Notes under the pieces: model-generated
Databases searched by the model: none
What the model was told of the DNA's origin: nothing
Seen by the model: only the letters and a program-made list of their open reading frames with translations
Part shown: positions 1-5,577 of the stretch, piece by piece
Numbering within the stretch: the stretch's first letter is position 1
How the letters are laid out: each line of letters starts with the position of its first letter
Translations under genes and position numbers: made by a program
Source of the DNA: Chloroflexota bacterium
GTDB lineage: Bacteria; Chloroflexota; Anaerolineae; UBA3071
DNA length: 5,577 bases
Direction: 5' to 3'
Assembly (NCBI GenBank): GCA_014383605.1
Contig: JACNHM010000307.1
Span: 1 to 5,577 of the forward strand

Positions 1-367
1 TCACCAACCCACCCCCAACGATCTGCGGCCAAGTCAGCGATTCGCCCAGGAAGAGAGCGGCCCACAGCGTGGCCATCACCGGCTCGATGGTGGCCAAAAT
101 GGCCGCCACCGTTGCTTCCAGGAAACGCAAGCCAAAGGTGTAGAGCGCATAGCCCACTACCGAAGGCAACAGCGCCAATACTACCAGCCACAACGCTGTT
201 CCGGGCTGAGCGAACGCAGACCCGATGTTGCCCAGCGATTGCGTGGCCAGTAGGAACAGTGCACCGGCGGCGAATGCGTAAGTGATGACGGTCCAAAAAC
301 TATAGCGCTCCAGCGCCCGTCGGCCGAAGATGCCGTACAGCCCATAGGTCACGCCGCTGCCCATCCC
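1..367 (-). pseudogene. EamA/DMT-family transporter, C-terminal half after the TGA, cut by the window edge
   Basis: Reading on past the TGA in the same frame gives 122 open codons (367 down to 2) that are plainly the second EamA repeat. It begins GMGSGVTYGLYGIFGRR (helix 6). Hydrophobic helices follow, including LWLVVLALLPSVVGYALYTF, then the family signature region EATVAAILATIEPVMATLW and the loop FLGESLTWPQIVGGG. About 10-20 residues should remain beyond base 1, giving a whole protein of roughly 305 residues, normal for the family. No other stop or frameshift is present. An ATG at 362-364 lies only three bases after the TGA, so re-initiation making a separate half-protein is possible. Its only nearby SD-like bases (GAGGG) abut the ATG and are badly spaced. 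I read this as the tail of one gene broken by a recent nonsense change or a base-call error; a split two-subunit transporter is the less likely alternative. Confidence 0.7.
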
Positions 368-877
368 TCACAGCAGTCCCACCATGTTCAGAGACAGAAA
401 TTGGGCGTCGAAAATGCGCACGATCAGCGCCACTCCCGCGGCCGTCAGTAAGAGGGCCACCCCCTTTCGGCGGTTGAGCCGCTCGCCCAGGAGAGGCCAG
501 GCGAAGATCACTGCCCAGGCCGGTGACGTGTAGTTGAGCACCGTCGCCACCCCAACGTCAATCAGCGACACGGCATACGCCCAGCAAGCCTGGAACCCTG
601 CCACAGGGATCAGGCCAAACAGCAAGAAAAGGGGTATGTCTCGGGCTTGGATGCGCAACAGTTTCCGGTCCAGCACCGCCAGAAGGCCAAACAGCATCAA
701 CGCTGCCAGCGTGATCCGCACCGCAGCAACTGTCAGCGGCTGCAGGCCATAACCCTGGACCAAATGCTTGGTAATCGTGCCAGTGGTTGCGAAGAGGGAG
801 GACGACAACAGAACACAGATCGTGCCTACCCACGGCCCTCTTGCCTGGGTCGTATCTTTAACTCCCCTTATTCCCAA
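368..877 (-). CDS. EamA/DMT-family transporter, N-terminal half ended by an in-frame TGA
   Basis: This frame encodes 169 residues of an inner-membrane drug/metabolite transporter (EamA, 10-TM superfamily). Hydrophobic segments lie near residues 16-36, 48-68, 81-100, 105-130 and 138-154, which is one EamA repeat of five helices. The stretch YTSPAWAVIFAWPLLGER (116-133) is the usual end of helix 4, a proline in the membrane followed by the GE(R/K) loop. The start is TTG at 875-877, overlapping the end of the methyltransferase gene by 10 bases. GGAG lies five bases upstream of it, and no ATG or GTG fits between the TTG and helix 1. The overlap makes translational coupling to the methyltransferase likely. 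The frame closes at TGA 368-370, just inside helix 6, yet the homologous second half follows in the same frame. The substrate is unknown; such proteins export amino acids or take up various metabolites. Family assignment is firm, intactness is not. Confidence 0.8.
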   Translation of the reverse strand: MGIRGVKDTTQARGPWVGTICVLLSSSLFATTGTITKHLVQGYGLQPLTVAAVRITLAALMLFGLLAVLDRKLLRIQARDIPLFLLFGLIPVAGFQACWAYAVSLIDVGVATVLNYTSPAWAVIFAWPLLGERLNRRKGVALLLTAAGVALIVRIFDAQFLSLNMVGLL

Positions 878-2295
878 TGCTTCTCCATCCGCTCCAGCTC
901 TTTGACCACCTCTTCGGGCAGCGGCGCTGGCTGGTGCTCCATCGCCTTCCGGGTTTGCTCACGCAGTCGCTCTTCGAAGCGCTTCGCGCCACTGGCCAGC
1001 CATTGGTCGTTGATGGAGCGGTCAAACAGATCGGAGTACCACACCTTCCGGAAATGCTTCAGTGTGTGGCTCTCTTGCAGAAAGTGAGCGCCGGGCCCCA
1101 CCCGGTCAATCAGGTCCAGGGCCAGGGTCTCGTCGTTGACCGGCACGCCGCGCATGTACTGGTTCACCATGTTAAGCACTTCGTGGACCAGCACCATGTA
1201 GGCTGGCGAGGCGACGGAACCGTGATCGAGCCAGCCGGAGTCGTGAACCAGGTTGGCGCCGCTAAGGGCCGAGCTGAGGCAGGAGAAAGCGGCTTCGGCG
1301 GCGGCCTGTGGATCGGGGAACCTGGCGTCGGAGCAGCCAGCGGTGCCGAAGAAGGGCAAGCGGTAGTGCTGGGCCATCTGGGCCAGGGCGGCGACCATCA
1401 GGCTCATCTCCGGCGCGCCGTAGGAAAAGACGGTCGTCCTCATGTCCATCACGGTGGCAAAGGCCCCATAGATGAAGGGCGCCCCCGGACGGACGAGCTG
1501 GGCCAGCACCAGGCCGCTGAGCGATTCCGCGCTGCCCTGCACGATCAGGCCGGCAAAGGTCGCCGGGGCCGTGCTGCCCGCCTGGGGCGCCGGATAATTA
1601 ATGAGCGGGATGCCCTTTTCGGCGGAGAAGATGATCTTTTCCACAGCCGGATCGTAGTACAGCAGCGGCGAGATGGGTTCGGAGTAGTGGACGATGGTCG
1701 GCGCCTGCCGGAAACGCTCCTCGCTCCCGGCAATGAGCAGAGCCATCTCGTAGATGTCGCGCACACTGTTGGCATCCTTGCAGCAAAAGACCAACGGCTT
1801 CTCACAATAGGTGAACACCTGCTTGGCGATCACCCGGTCAGCGACGTCGGGTGACACGTCGTCGGCCATGCCGATGGTCATCACCCAGGTATAGTTGGGC
1901 AGGGCATCGGCCACAGTGGAGGTGATGCGGCAATCGTCGCTGGCGAACCGTCGGCGTTCCTCGGTGAAGGGATCCAGGTAGTCCACGCAATCCAGGCTCG
2001 GGCCGAACCAGACCTTGTCGCCTTCCAGGAACACCGAGCGCTGGCCGTCCCGCCGGCCCAACACCACACGGGAGGGCGCGGTGTGGATGGCGTCCTCGAC
2101 CATCCAGGCGGGAATGTGGACTCGGTTTCCATCCACGCGCGCGCCGGCACCGTGCAGAATCTCCACCGCCCGTGGGTGCGTGAGCTGAACGCCGGTGCGC
2201 TCCAGGAGTTCCAACGTCGCCAAGTGAATCTGCTCGATCTGCTCCCCGCTGAGCACCGCCAGTCTCGGTTTGAAATTCAAATCACGGTAAACCAT
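868..2295 (-). CDS. MttB-family (non-pyrrolysine) quaternary/tertiary amine:corrinoid methyltransferase
   Basis: A 475-residue protein of the trimethylamine methyltransferase MttB family (COG5598). Members transfer a methyl group from an amine to a cognate Co(I) corrinoid protein in the cytoplasm. The N-terminus PRLAVLSGEQIEQIHLATLE, then LLERTGV, is the family opening. Later come QAGSTAPATFAGLIVQGSAE (238-257) and GTAGCSDARFPDPQAAAE (317-334). True MttB has an in-frame TAG for pyrrolysine close to the segment here reading SYGAPEMSLM (291-300); this gene has ordinary codons throughout. It therefore belongs with the non-Pyl homologues, some of which are known to demethylate glycine betaine, proline betaine, carnitine or butyrobetaine. 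The start at 2293-2295 is preferred because AGAGGAGA lies just upstream (GGAG six bases from ATG). An ATG 13 codons further up (2332-2334) has no clear site and adds non-family residues. Its corrinoid protein partner is not in the window. The downstream transporter overlaps its end. Confidence 0.9.
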   Translation of the reverse strand: MVYRDLNFKPRLAVLSGEQIEQIHLATLELLERTGVQLTHPRAVEILHGAGARVDGNRVHIPAWMVEDAIHTAPSRVVLGRRDGQRSVFLEGDKVWFGPSLDCVDYLDPFTEERRRFASDDCRITSTVADALPNYTWVMTIGMADDVSPDVADRVIAKQVFTYCEKPLVFCCKDANSVRDIYEMALLIAGSEERFRQAPTIVHYSEPISPLLYYDPAVEKIIFSAEKGIPLINYPAPQAGSTAPATFAGLIVQGSAESLSGLVLAQLVRPGAPFIYGAFATVMDMRTTVFSYGAPEMSLMVAALAQMAQHYRLPFFGTAGCSDARFPDPQAAAEAAFSCLSSALSGANLVHDSGWLDHGSVASPAYMVLVHEVLNMVNQYMRGVPVNDETLALDLIDRVGPGAHFLQESHTLKHFRKVWYSDLFDRSINDQWLASGAKRFEERLREQTRKAMEHQPAPLPEEVVKELERMEKHWE

Positions 2296-2406
2296 CGTGG
2301 TCTCCTCTCTCCCTTGGGTTTCGGACACGACCATGCCCCATTCGCCGTCGCAGCGCTGCCAAGGACGTCATTACTCCTGTTGCAAGCTTTTGTGATCTGC
2401 TGAGAC
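2296..2406 (-). other. 111-base spacer between oxidoreductase and methyltransferase genes
   Basis: The gap contains no convincing terminator (no stable GC stem followed by a T run on the minus strand) and no clear promoter, so read-through from the oxidoreductase gene is likely. It holds a perfect 10-base palindrome GCAGCGCTGC at 2350-2359. It also holds a short frame beginning ATGACGTCC that runs over the methyltransferase start; its AGGAG lies only two bases from the ATG, so I do not call it a gene. Confidence 0.4.
2301..2308 (-). promoter_or_regulatory. Ribosome binding site deciding the methyltransferase start
   Basis: On the minus strand the sequence reads AGAGGAGA, followed by CCACG and ATG at 2295-2293. 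The GGAG core is six bases from that ATG. The longer frame starting at 2334 lacks a comparable site, so this fixes the start. Confidence 0.7.
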
Positions 2407-3618
2407 CTAATGGCGCCCTCGCAGAAAGCTGTCGCTTTCGACGACGATCCCCTCTTCGAAGCGGGTGGGGCGCAAGGGGTTGTCCTGGGGATCCATCGCC
2501 CCGGCGACCAGGTCGGCCAGCCGTTTACCCCCAGCGGGGGAGAGCATCACCCCGGCCCAGTAGCCACAGTTCAAATAGAAGCCAGGTACATCGGGCACCG
2601 GGCCGATGAGCGGCTGGTCGTCGGGGGTGTAGCAATACTGACCTGCGCTGATGTGGACGTCTGAGTCCTTCAGCCCCTCGCCTACTTCTTCCCAGAAGGG
2701 GGTCAGCCGCGCCACCTTCTCCAGCACGATGGCCGGGAAGAAATAGTCGGTCGGCACGTTCTCCATTGGGTCGCTGCCCAGCTCGGCGGGATCAACCCAA
2801 CCAAGCAGCCCTCCCTGTACCTCAGGCCGCCAGTAAGCGTCGTTGACCAGGTCAATGGTCATGCATGCATCCGGGGGGACGCAATCAAGCGGGCCGATGA
2901 TCACCTTCTGACGGCGGACCGTCTCAATGGGTATCTCTAGCCCAGCCATCTTGCCAATCACCGCCGCGAAGGGGCCGGCCGTATTCACTGCAACACGGGT
3001 GGAGATGGCGCCCCTGCTGGTCTCCACCCCGCAGACACCCTGTCCATCCAGTAAGACATCGGTGACCTTGGTACGTATCAGGAAGTTCGCGTCGCTCCCC
3101 TTGGCGAAGCCGTAAGTCATCTCGTGGCAAGCCAACCAGCCGTCGCGTTGGCGGAAGGTGGCCGCTACCACATCGGGCGAGACGTAAGGGAACCGGTCCC
3201 GCACCTCGTCGCCGGTGAGGAATTCAGAGTCGGTCACCCCCAGGCTGCGGTGCTTCTCCACGGCCGCTTTCAACTGGTCTATCATCTGCGGATCATCGGT
3301 CATGAACAAGTAGCCTTCCTGACGGAGGGAGATGTCATAGTCAGGAAGACCGACCACCTCGGCGAAGTTCTCGAAGATCTCGATGCTGGGCTTGGCCAGA
3401 GCCATCATGGCCGGCTCGGCGAACTGGGCGCGGAAGCACTCGGCTGAGGCTGCCGTGGTCAGCGTGGACAGTCCATCGCGCATTTCCACCAGCACCGTGT
3501 CCAGCCCGGCCCGCGAAAGCCAGAAGGCCGTAGCCACGCCGACAATGCCGCCGCCGACGACCACCACATCGGCTGCGCGAGGAAACGTTTCATCGGTGGG
3601 GATATATACCCTGCCCAT
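2407..3618 (-). CDS. FAD-dependent oxidoreductase of the DAO (sarcosine/dimethylglycine oxidase-like) family
   Basis: A 403-residue flavoprotein that should oxidise a secondary or tertiary amine, or amino acid, at a C-N bond in the cytoplasm. The FAD-binding Rossmann motif is VVVVGGGIVGVATAFWLSRAG (18-38), GxGxxG type, with the ribose-binding acidic residue in VLVEM (E45). The segment TTAASAECFRAQFAEP (54-69) matches the family's substrate/FAD loop after the dinucleotide fold, VNTAGPFAAVIGKMAG (211-226) is the conserved mid-domain block, and TPDDQPLIGPVPDVPGFYLN (331-350) followed by CGYWAGVMLSPAGGKRLADL (351-370) is the C-terminal FAD-binding signature. Length is typical. The start ATG (3616-3618) has AAGGAG 11 bases upstream and GGGGAG almost abutting it, so initiation strength is uncertain. 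It is the first gene after a strong minus-strand promoter and precedes an MttB homologue, which suggests N-demethylation of the product. The exact substrate, and whether it uses oxygen or passes electrons to another carrier, cannot be told. Confidence 0.88.
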   Translation of the reverse strand: MGRVYIPTDETFPRAADVVVVGGGIVGVATAFWLSRAGLDTVLVEMRDGLSTLTTAASAECFRAQFAEPAMMALAKPSIEIFENFAEVVGLPDYDISLRQEGYLFMTDDPQMIDQLKAAVEKHRSLGVTDSEFLTGDEVRDRFPYVSPDVVAATFRQRDGWLACHEMTYGFAKGSDANFLIRTKVTDVLLDGQGVCGVETSRGAISTRVAVNTAGPFAAVIGKMAGLEIPIETVRRQKVIIGPLDCVPPDACMTIDLVNDAYWRPEVQGGLLGWVDPAELGSDPMENVPTDYFFPAIVLEKVARLTPFWEEVGEGLKDSDVHISAGQYCYTPDDQPLIGPVPDVPGFYLNCGYWAGVMLSPAGGKRLADLVAGAMDPQDNPLRPTRFEEGIVVESDSFLRGRH

Positions 3619-3738
3619 ACTCCCCTATTCTCCTTTGCCACAAGTGGATTTCATCTTCCCCACAGTCCAATGGCCTTCAAGCATAGGATGACACCAAAGC
3701 CAAAGCTGACGACGCCGATGTAACCAACCGTGAAGTCA

Positions 3739-3767
3739 AATATACCACAAACACGACAGTTTGACAA
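3739..3767 (-). promoter_or_regulatory. Sigma70-like promoter for the oxidoreductase-methyltransferase-transporter operon
   Basis: Read on the minus strand: -35 TTGTCA (3767-3762, five of six bases to consensus), a 17-base spacer, and -10 TATATT (3744-3739, five of six). Transcription should begin near 3732, leaving a leader of about 114 bases before the oxidoreductase ATG. Confidence 0.65.
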
Positions 3768-3788
3768 GTGGGGGAAAAGTGATACACT
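3761..3788 (+). promoter_or_regulatory. Sigma70-like promoter for the activase-GRE operon
   Basis: Plus strand: perfect -35 TTGACA (3761-3766), a 16-base spacer, and -10 TACACT (3783-3788, four of six). Transcription would start near 3795, about 70 bases before the activase start. Its -35 box shares five bases with the opposite promoter's -35 box. Confidence 0.6.
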
Positions 3789-3821
3789 GATTTGCGACTG
3801 TAACTGGTAGGAGTGGGGCTG

Positions 3822-3869
3822 GTGTTGGCCGGTATCTTTGGCCTGCAGTTTTCGAGGCAGCGATTTTGA
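3822..3869 (+). other. Possible 15-codon leader peptide ahead of the activase
   Basis: A GTG at 3822-3824 has AGGAG eight bases upstream (3809-3813). The frame reads MLAGIFGLQFSRQRF and stops with TGA at 3867-3869. That stop overlaps the TTG start of the activase (TTGA), the arrangement seen in stop-restart coupling. It would be the first frame on the transcript. Length and composition alone could arise by chance. Confidence 0.25.
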
Positions 3870-4771
3870 CTACGGGCATGGTTTTTGATATAAAGAGGTT
3901 CTCCATCCACGACGGGCCAGGCATTCGCACCACGGTTTTCTTCAAGGGATGTCCCCTGAGCTGCTGGTGGTGCCACAATCCTGAGAGCCAGGCGATAGAG
4001 CCGGAGATGATGTTCCGAGAGAATCGCTGCATCCGATGCCGTGCTTGCCAGGCCGTCTGCAAGCAGAGCGCGATCTCCTGGGACGGCGATGTGATCTCCA
4101 CCGACATGGAAAAGTGCACGCTCTGCGGAGTCTGTGTCGAAGCATGTTACGCCGAAGCGCGCGAGATGATAGGCCAAGAAATGACGGCGGCCCAGGTGAT
4201 GGCAGAGATCGAACGAGACATCGCCTTTTACGATGAGTCCGCTGGCGGGGTGACTTTCTCTGGCGGAGAACCCCTGTGGCAGAGAGACTTCCTGCTCGAT
4301 CTCCTGCGGGCCTGCCAGGAAAAGGAAATCCACACTGCGGTGGACACGTGCGGTTTTGCGACTTGGGAGACTGTGGACAGTGTCCGAGAATACGTGGATC
4401 TGTTTCTGTACGATCTCAAGCTAATGAATGACGCCAGGCACCAGAAGTTCACCGCCGTGTCCAACGAGTTGATCTTGAGTAACCTGCGGGCGCTGGCGGA
4501 ACCGGGAGAGAACATCGTCCTCCGCGTGCCCATCATCCCAGAGATCAACGACGATGACGAGAGCCTTCGCCAACTAGGGGCCTTCGCGGCCACTCTGCCC
4601 AACGTGAACCAGATGAGCCTCTTGCCCTATCACCCCACAGCCGTTGACAAATACAGGCTGCTGCACAAAGTTTGTGGCTTGCAGGGAATCCGCCCCCCTT
4701 CGGATCGGAGGATGGCTGAGATCGCAGAGATCCTGAGCGAGTTTGGCCTGCAAGTGAAAATAGGAGGTTGA
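3866..4771 (+). CDS. Glycyl radical enzyme activating enzyme (radical SAM, PflA/CutD-like)
   Basis: A 301-residue activase that uses S-adenosylmethionine and a 4Fe-4S cluster to place the glycyl radical on its partner GRE. The radical SAM motif is GCPLSCWWCHNPES (28-41; C29, C33, C36, CX3CX2C). An inserted ferredoxin-like domain supplies two more cluster sites: C55/C58/C61/C65 and C84/C87/C90/C94. SGGEP (132-136) is the SAM-binding motif. The N-terminus FDIKRFSIHDGPGIRTTVFF is typical of activases for non-PFL GREs; classical PflA lacks the two extra clusters. The chosen start is TTG (3866-3868) with GAGG eight bases upstream. An ATG at 3878 would remove four residues and has a poor site. The gene ends four bases before the GRE start, so the two are co-transcribed and the GRE is its evident substrate. 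Here the activase comes first. Confidence 0.93.
   Translation: MTTGMVFDIKRFSIHDGPGIRTTVFFKGCPLSCWWCHNPESQAIEPEMMFRENRCIRCRACQAVCKQSAISWDGDVISTDMEKCTLCGVCVEACYAEAREMIGQEMTAAQVMAEIERDIAFYDESAGGVTFSGGEPLWQRDFLLDLLRACQEKEIHTAVDTCGFATWETVDSVREYVDLFLYDLKLMNDARHQKFTAVSNELILSNLRALAEPGENIVLRVPIIPEINDDDESLRQLGAFAATLPNVNQMSLLPYHPTAVDKYRLLHKVCGLQGIRPPSDRRMAEIAEILSEFGLQVKIGG
4762..4767 (+). promoter_or_regulatory. Perfect Shine-Dalgarno site for the GRE gene
   Basis: AGGAGG lies seven bases before the ATG at 4775-4777, inside the last codons of the activase. It favours that ATG over the second ATG two codons later and suggests high GRE output relative to the activase, whose own TTG start looks weaker. 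Confidence 0.75.
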
Positions 4772-4774
4772 GCC

Positions 4775-5577
4775 ATGACGATGACTGAACGAGTCGCCCG
4801 CCTGAGGCAACAAAGCCTGGACGCCAGGCCCGCCATTTCGACCGAGCGGGCAGAGCTGATGACTGAGTTCTACCGGCAGAACGCCGGGCATGGGCTGATG
4901 TCCGCGCCCATGCGCCGCGCCCTGGCCTTTCAGTATTTGATGGAACACAAGACCATCTGCATCAACGAGGGCGAGTTCATCGTGGGCGAAAAAGGCCCCG
5001 CTCCCAAAGCCACGCCGACCTACCCCGAACTGTGCTGCCATAGCCTGGAGGATCTTGACATCCTCAACTCGCGGGAAAAGATCTCCTTCGCCGTCAGCGA
5101 ACCAGCCCGGCGAGTTTACCAGGACACCATTATCCCTTTCTGGCAGGGCAAATCCATGCGCGATCTCATCTTCCAGGAAATGACGGAAGAATGGAAAGCC
5201 GCATACGAGGCCGGTATCTTCACCGAGTTCATGGAGCAGAGGTCGCCCGGCCACACGGTTCTGGACGACAAGATCTATCACCAAGGATTTCTGGATTTCA
5301 AAGCCGACATCCAGCGAAGCCTGGATAGCCTGGATTACCTCAACGATCCGGAAGCCTACAGCAAGCAAGAGCAACTCAAGGCCATGGACATCTGCGCTGA
5401 CGCTCTGATCTGTTTCGCGGAACGCCACGCGGAAAAGGCGCAAGAGCTGGCACAGCAAGAGACAGACCCCCAAAGAAAGCAGGAACTGGAGCGCATCGCC
5501 GAGGTCTGTTCGCACGTGCCGTCCCACGCCCCCCGCGATCTCTGGGAAGCGTTGCAGTACTACTGGTTTGTGCATCT
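4775..5577 (+). CDS. Glycyl radical enzyme, HypD-like (hydroxyproline dehydratase type), 5' part only
   Basis: The first 267 codons of a PFL-like GRE, a family usually of about 790-850 residues; the catalytic Cys and the C-terminal Gly loop lie beyond the right edge. The N-terminus reads MTMTERVARLRQQSLDARP, then ISTERAELMTEFY, a common GRE opening. Further blocks are INEGEFIVGEKGPAPKATPTY (63-83, with one flanking residue), YPELCCHSLEDLDIL (83-97), IIPFWQGKSMRD (119-130), EAGIFTEFMEQRSPGHTV (145-162) and LWEALQYYWFVHL at the edge. Together these resemble trans-4-hydroxy-L-proline dehydratase as I remember it more than PFL or choline TMA-lyase. His160 in SPGHTV falls at the same number as a substrate-contacting His reported for HypD, to my recollection. 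Start and operon order are clear: it follows its activase by three bases. Related GREs acting on other hydroxyprolines or diols cannot be excluded without the missing active site. GRE class is certain, the HypD subtype is moderate. Confidence 0.85.
   Translation, partial: MTMTERVARLRQQSLDARPAISTERAELMTEFYRQNAGHGLMSAPMRRALAFQYLMEHKTICINEGEFIVGEKGPAPKATPTYPELCCHSLEDLDILNSREKISFAVSEPARRVYQDTIIPFWQGKSMRDLIFQEMTEEWKAAYEAGIFTEFMEQRSPGHTVLDDKIYHQGFLDFKADIQRSLDSLDYLNDPEAYSKQEQLKAMDICADALICFAERHAEKAQELAQQETDPQRKQELERIAEVCSHVPSHAPRDLWEALQYYWFVH

Larger units (their letters stand above)
3619..3865. promoter_or_regulatory. Divergent intergenic control region
   Basis: This 247-base region separates the two operons and carries both promoters. 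It contains an interrupted inverted repeat GTCAAA (3735-3740) / TTTGAC (3760-3765) spanning the minus-strand promoter, a direct repeat ACAAGTGG (3640-3647 and 3764-3771), a small inverted repeat CCACAAGTGG (3638-3647), and a tandem CCAAAG pair near 3694-3704. No regulator gene lies nearby in the window. A shared regulator acting here is inferred. Confidence 0.55.

Noticed and set aside
368..370. TGA as selenocysteine or a genome-wide reassigned codon
   Set aside because: The position is in a membrane helix of a family with no catalytic Cys there and I saw no SECIS-like case to support it. TGA ends the activase at a sensible place, so a changed code is unlikely.
877..1854. 325-codon open frame on the plus strand
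   Set aside because: It lies antisense to the methyltransferase, has low-complexity His/Gly/Arg-rich content and no recognisable domain; it is a shadow of GC-biased coding on the other strand.
2296..2334. N-terminal extension of the methyltransferase from the ATG at 2334
   Set aside because: The extra 13 residues are not family-like, and the internal ATG at 2295 has a much better ribosome binding site.
2350..2359. Palindrome GCAGCGCTGC as a terminator
   Set aside because: No loop-forming stem of useful length and no T run follow on either strand.
3677..4333. 218-codon minus-strand frame spanning the activase 5' part and the intergenic region
   Set aside because: It starts inside the activase coding sequence on the opposite strand, crosses both promoters and shows no family features.
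4574..5575. 333-codon open frame on the minus strand
   Set aside because: Antisense to the clearly coding activase end and GRE; no domain and no sensible start site. A shadow frame.
1..5577. CRISPR arrays, tRNA/rRNA genes, insertion sequences
   Set aside because: No spaced repeats, RNA gene signatures, transposase frames or terminal inverted repeats were seen.

Overview
The window looks like part of the chromosome of an anaerobic, GC-rich bacterium (about 60% GC judged by eye). Shine-Dalgarno sites and sigma70-like promoters argue for Bacteria over Archaea. Anaerobic life is inferred from an oxygen-sensitive glycyl radical enzyme (GRE), its radical SAM activase, and a non-pyrrolysine MttB-family methyltransferase. 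Chloroflexota, Desulfobacterota or Firmicutes-like lineages would all fit; the sequence does not let me choose.

Layout: two divergent operons leave a shared control region at about 3619-3865. The minus-strand operon reads, in transcription order, FAD-dependent DAO-family oxidoreductase (3618 to 2407), MttB-family methyltransferase (2295 to 868), then an EamA/DMT transporter (from 877, running off the left edge). The transporter frame is broken once by an in-frame TGA at 368-370, and the second half continues intact in the same frame to base 2. The plus-strand operon holds a GRE activase (3866-4771) and, after a perfect AGGAGG site, the first 267 codons of a GRE (4775 to the right edge) that resembles trans-4-hydroxy-L-proline dehydratase. 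The control region carries two good promoters placed back to back, with their -35 boxes overlapping on opposite strands.

How the genes may work together: the MttB homologue should remove a methyl group from a quaternary amine and pass it to a corrinoid protein encoded elsewhere. The DAO-family enzyme could oxidise the resulting tertiary or secondary N-methyl amine. The GRE would act on the freed, or still methylated, carbon skeleton, and the transporter could move substrate or product. If the GRE is truly HypD-like, the simplest inferred substrate is an N-methylated hydroxyproline such as hydroxyproline betaine (betonicine). This is a hypothesis from gene context. The catalytic half of the GRE lies outside the window, and no corrinoid protein, proC or regulator gene is seen here.
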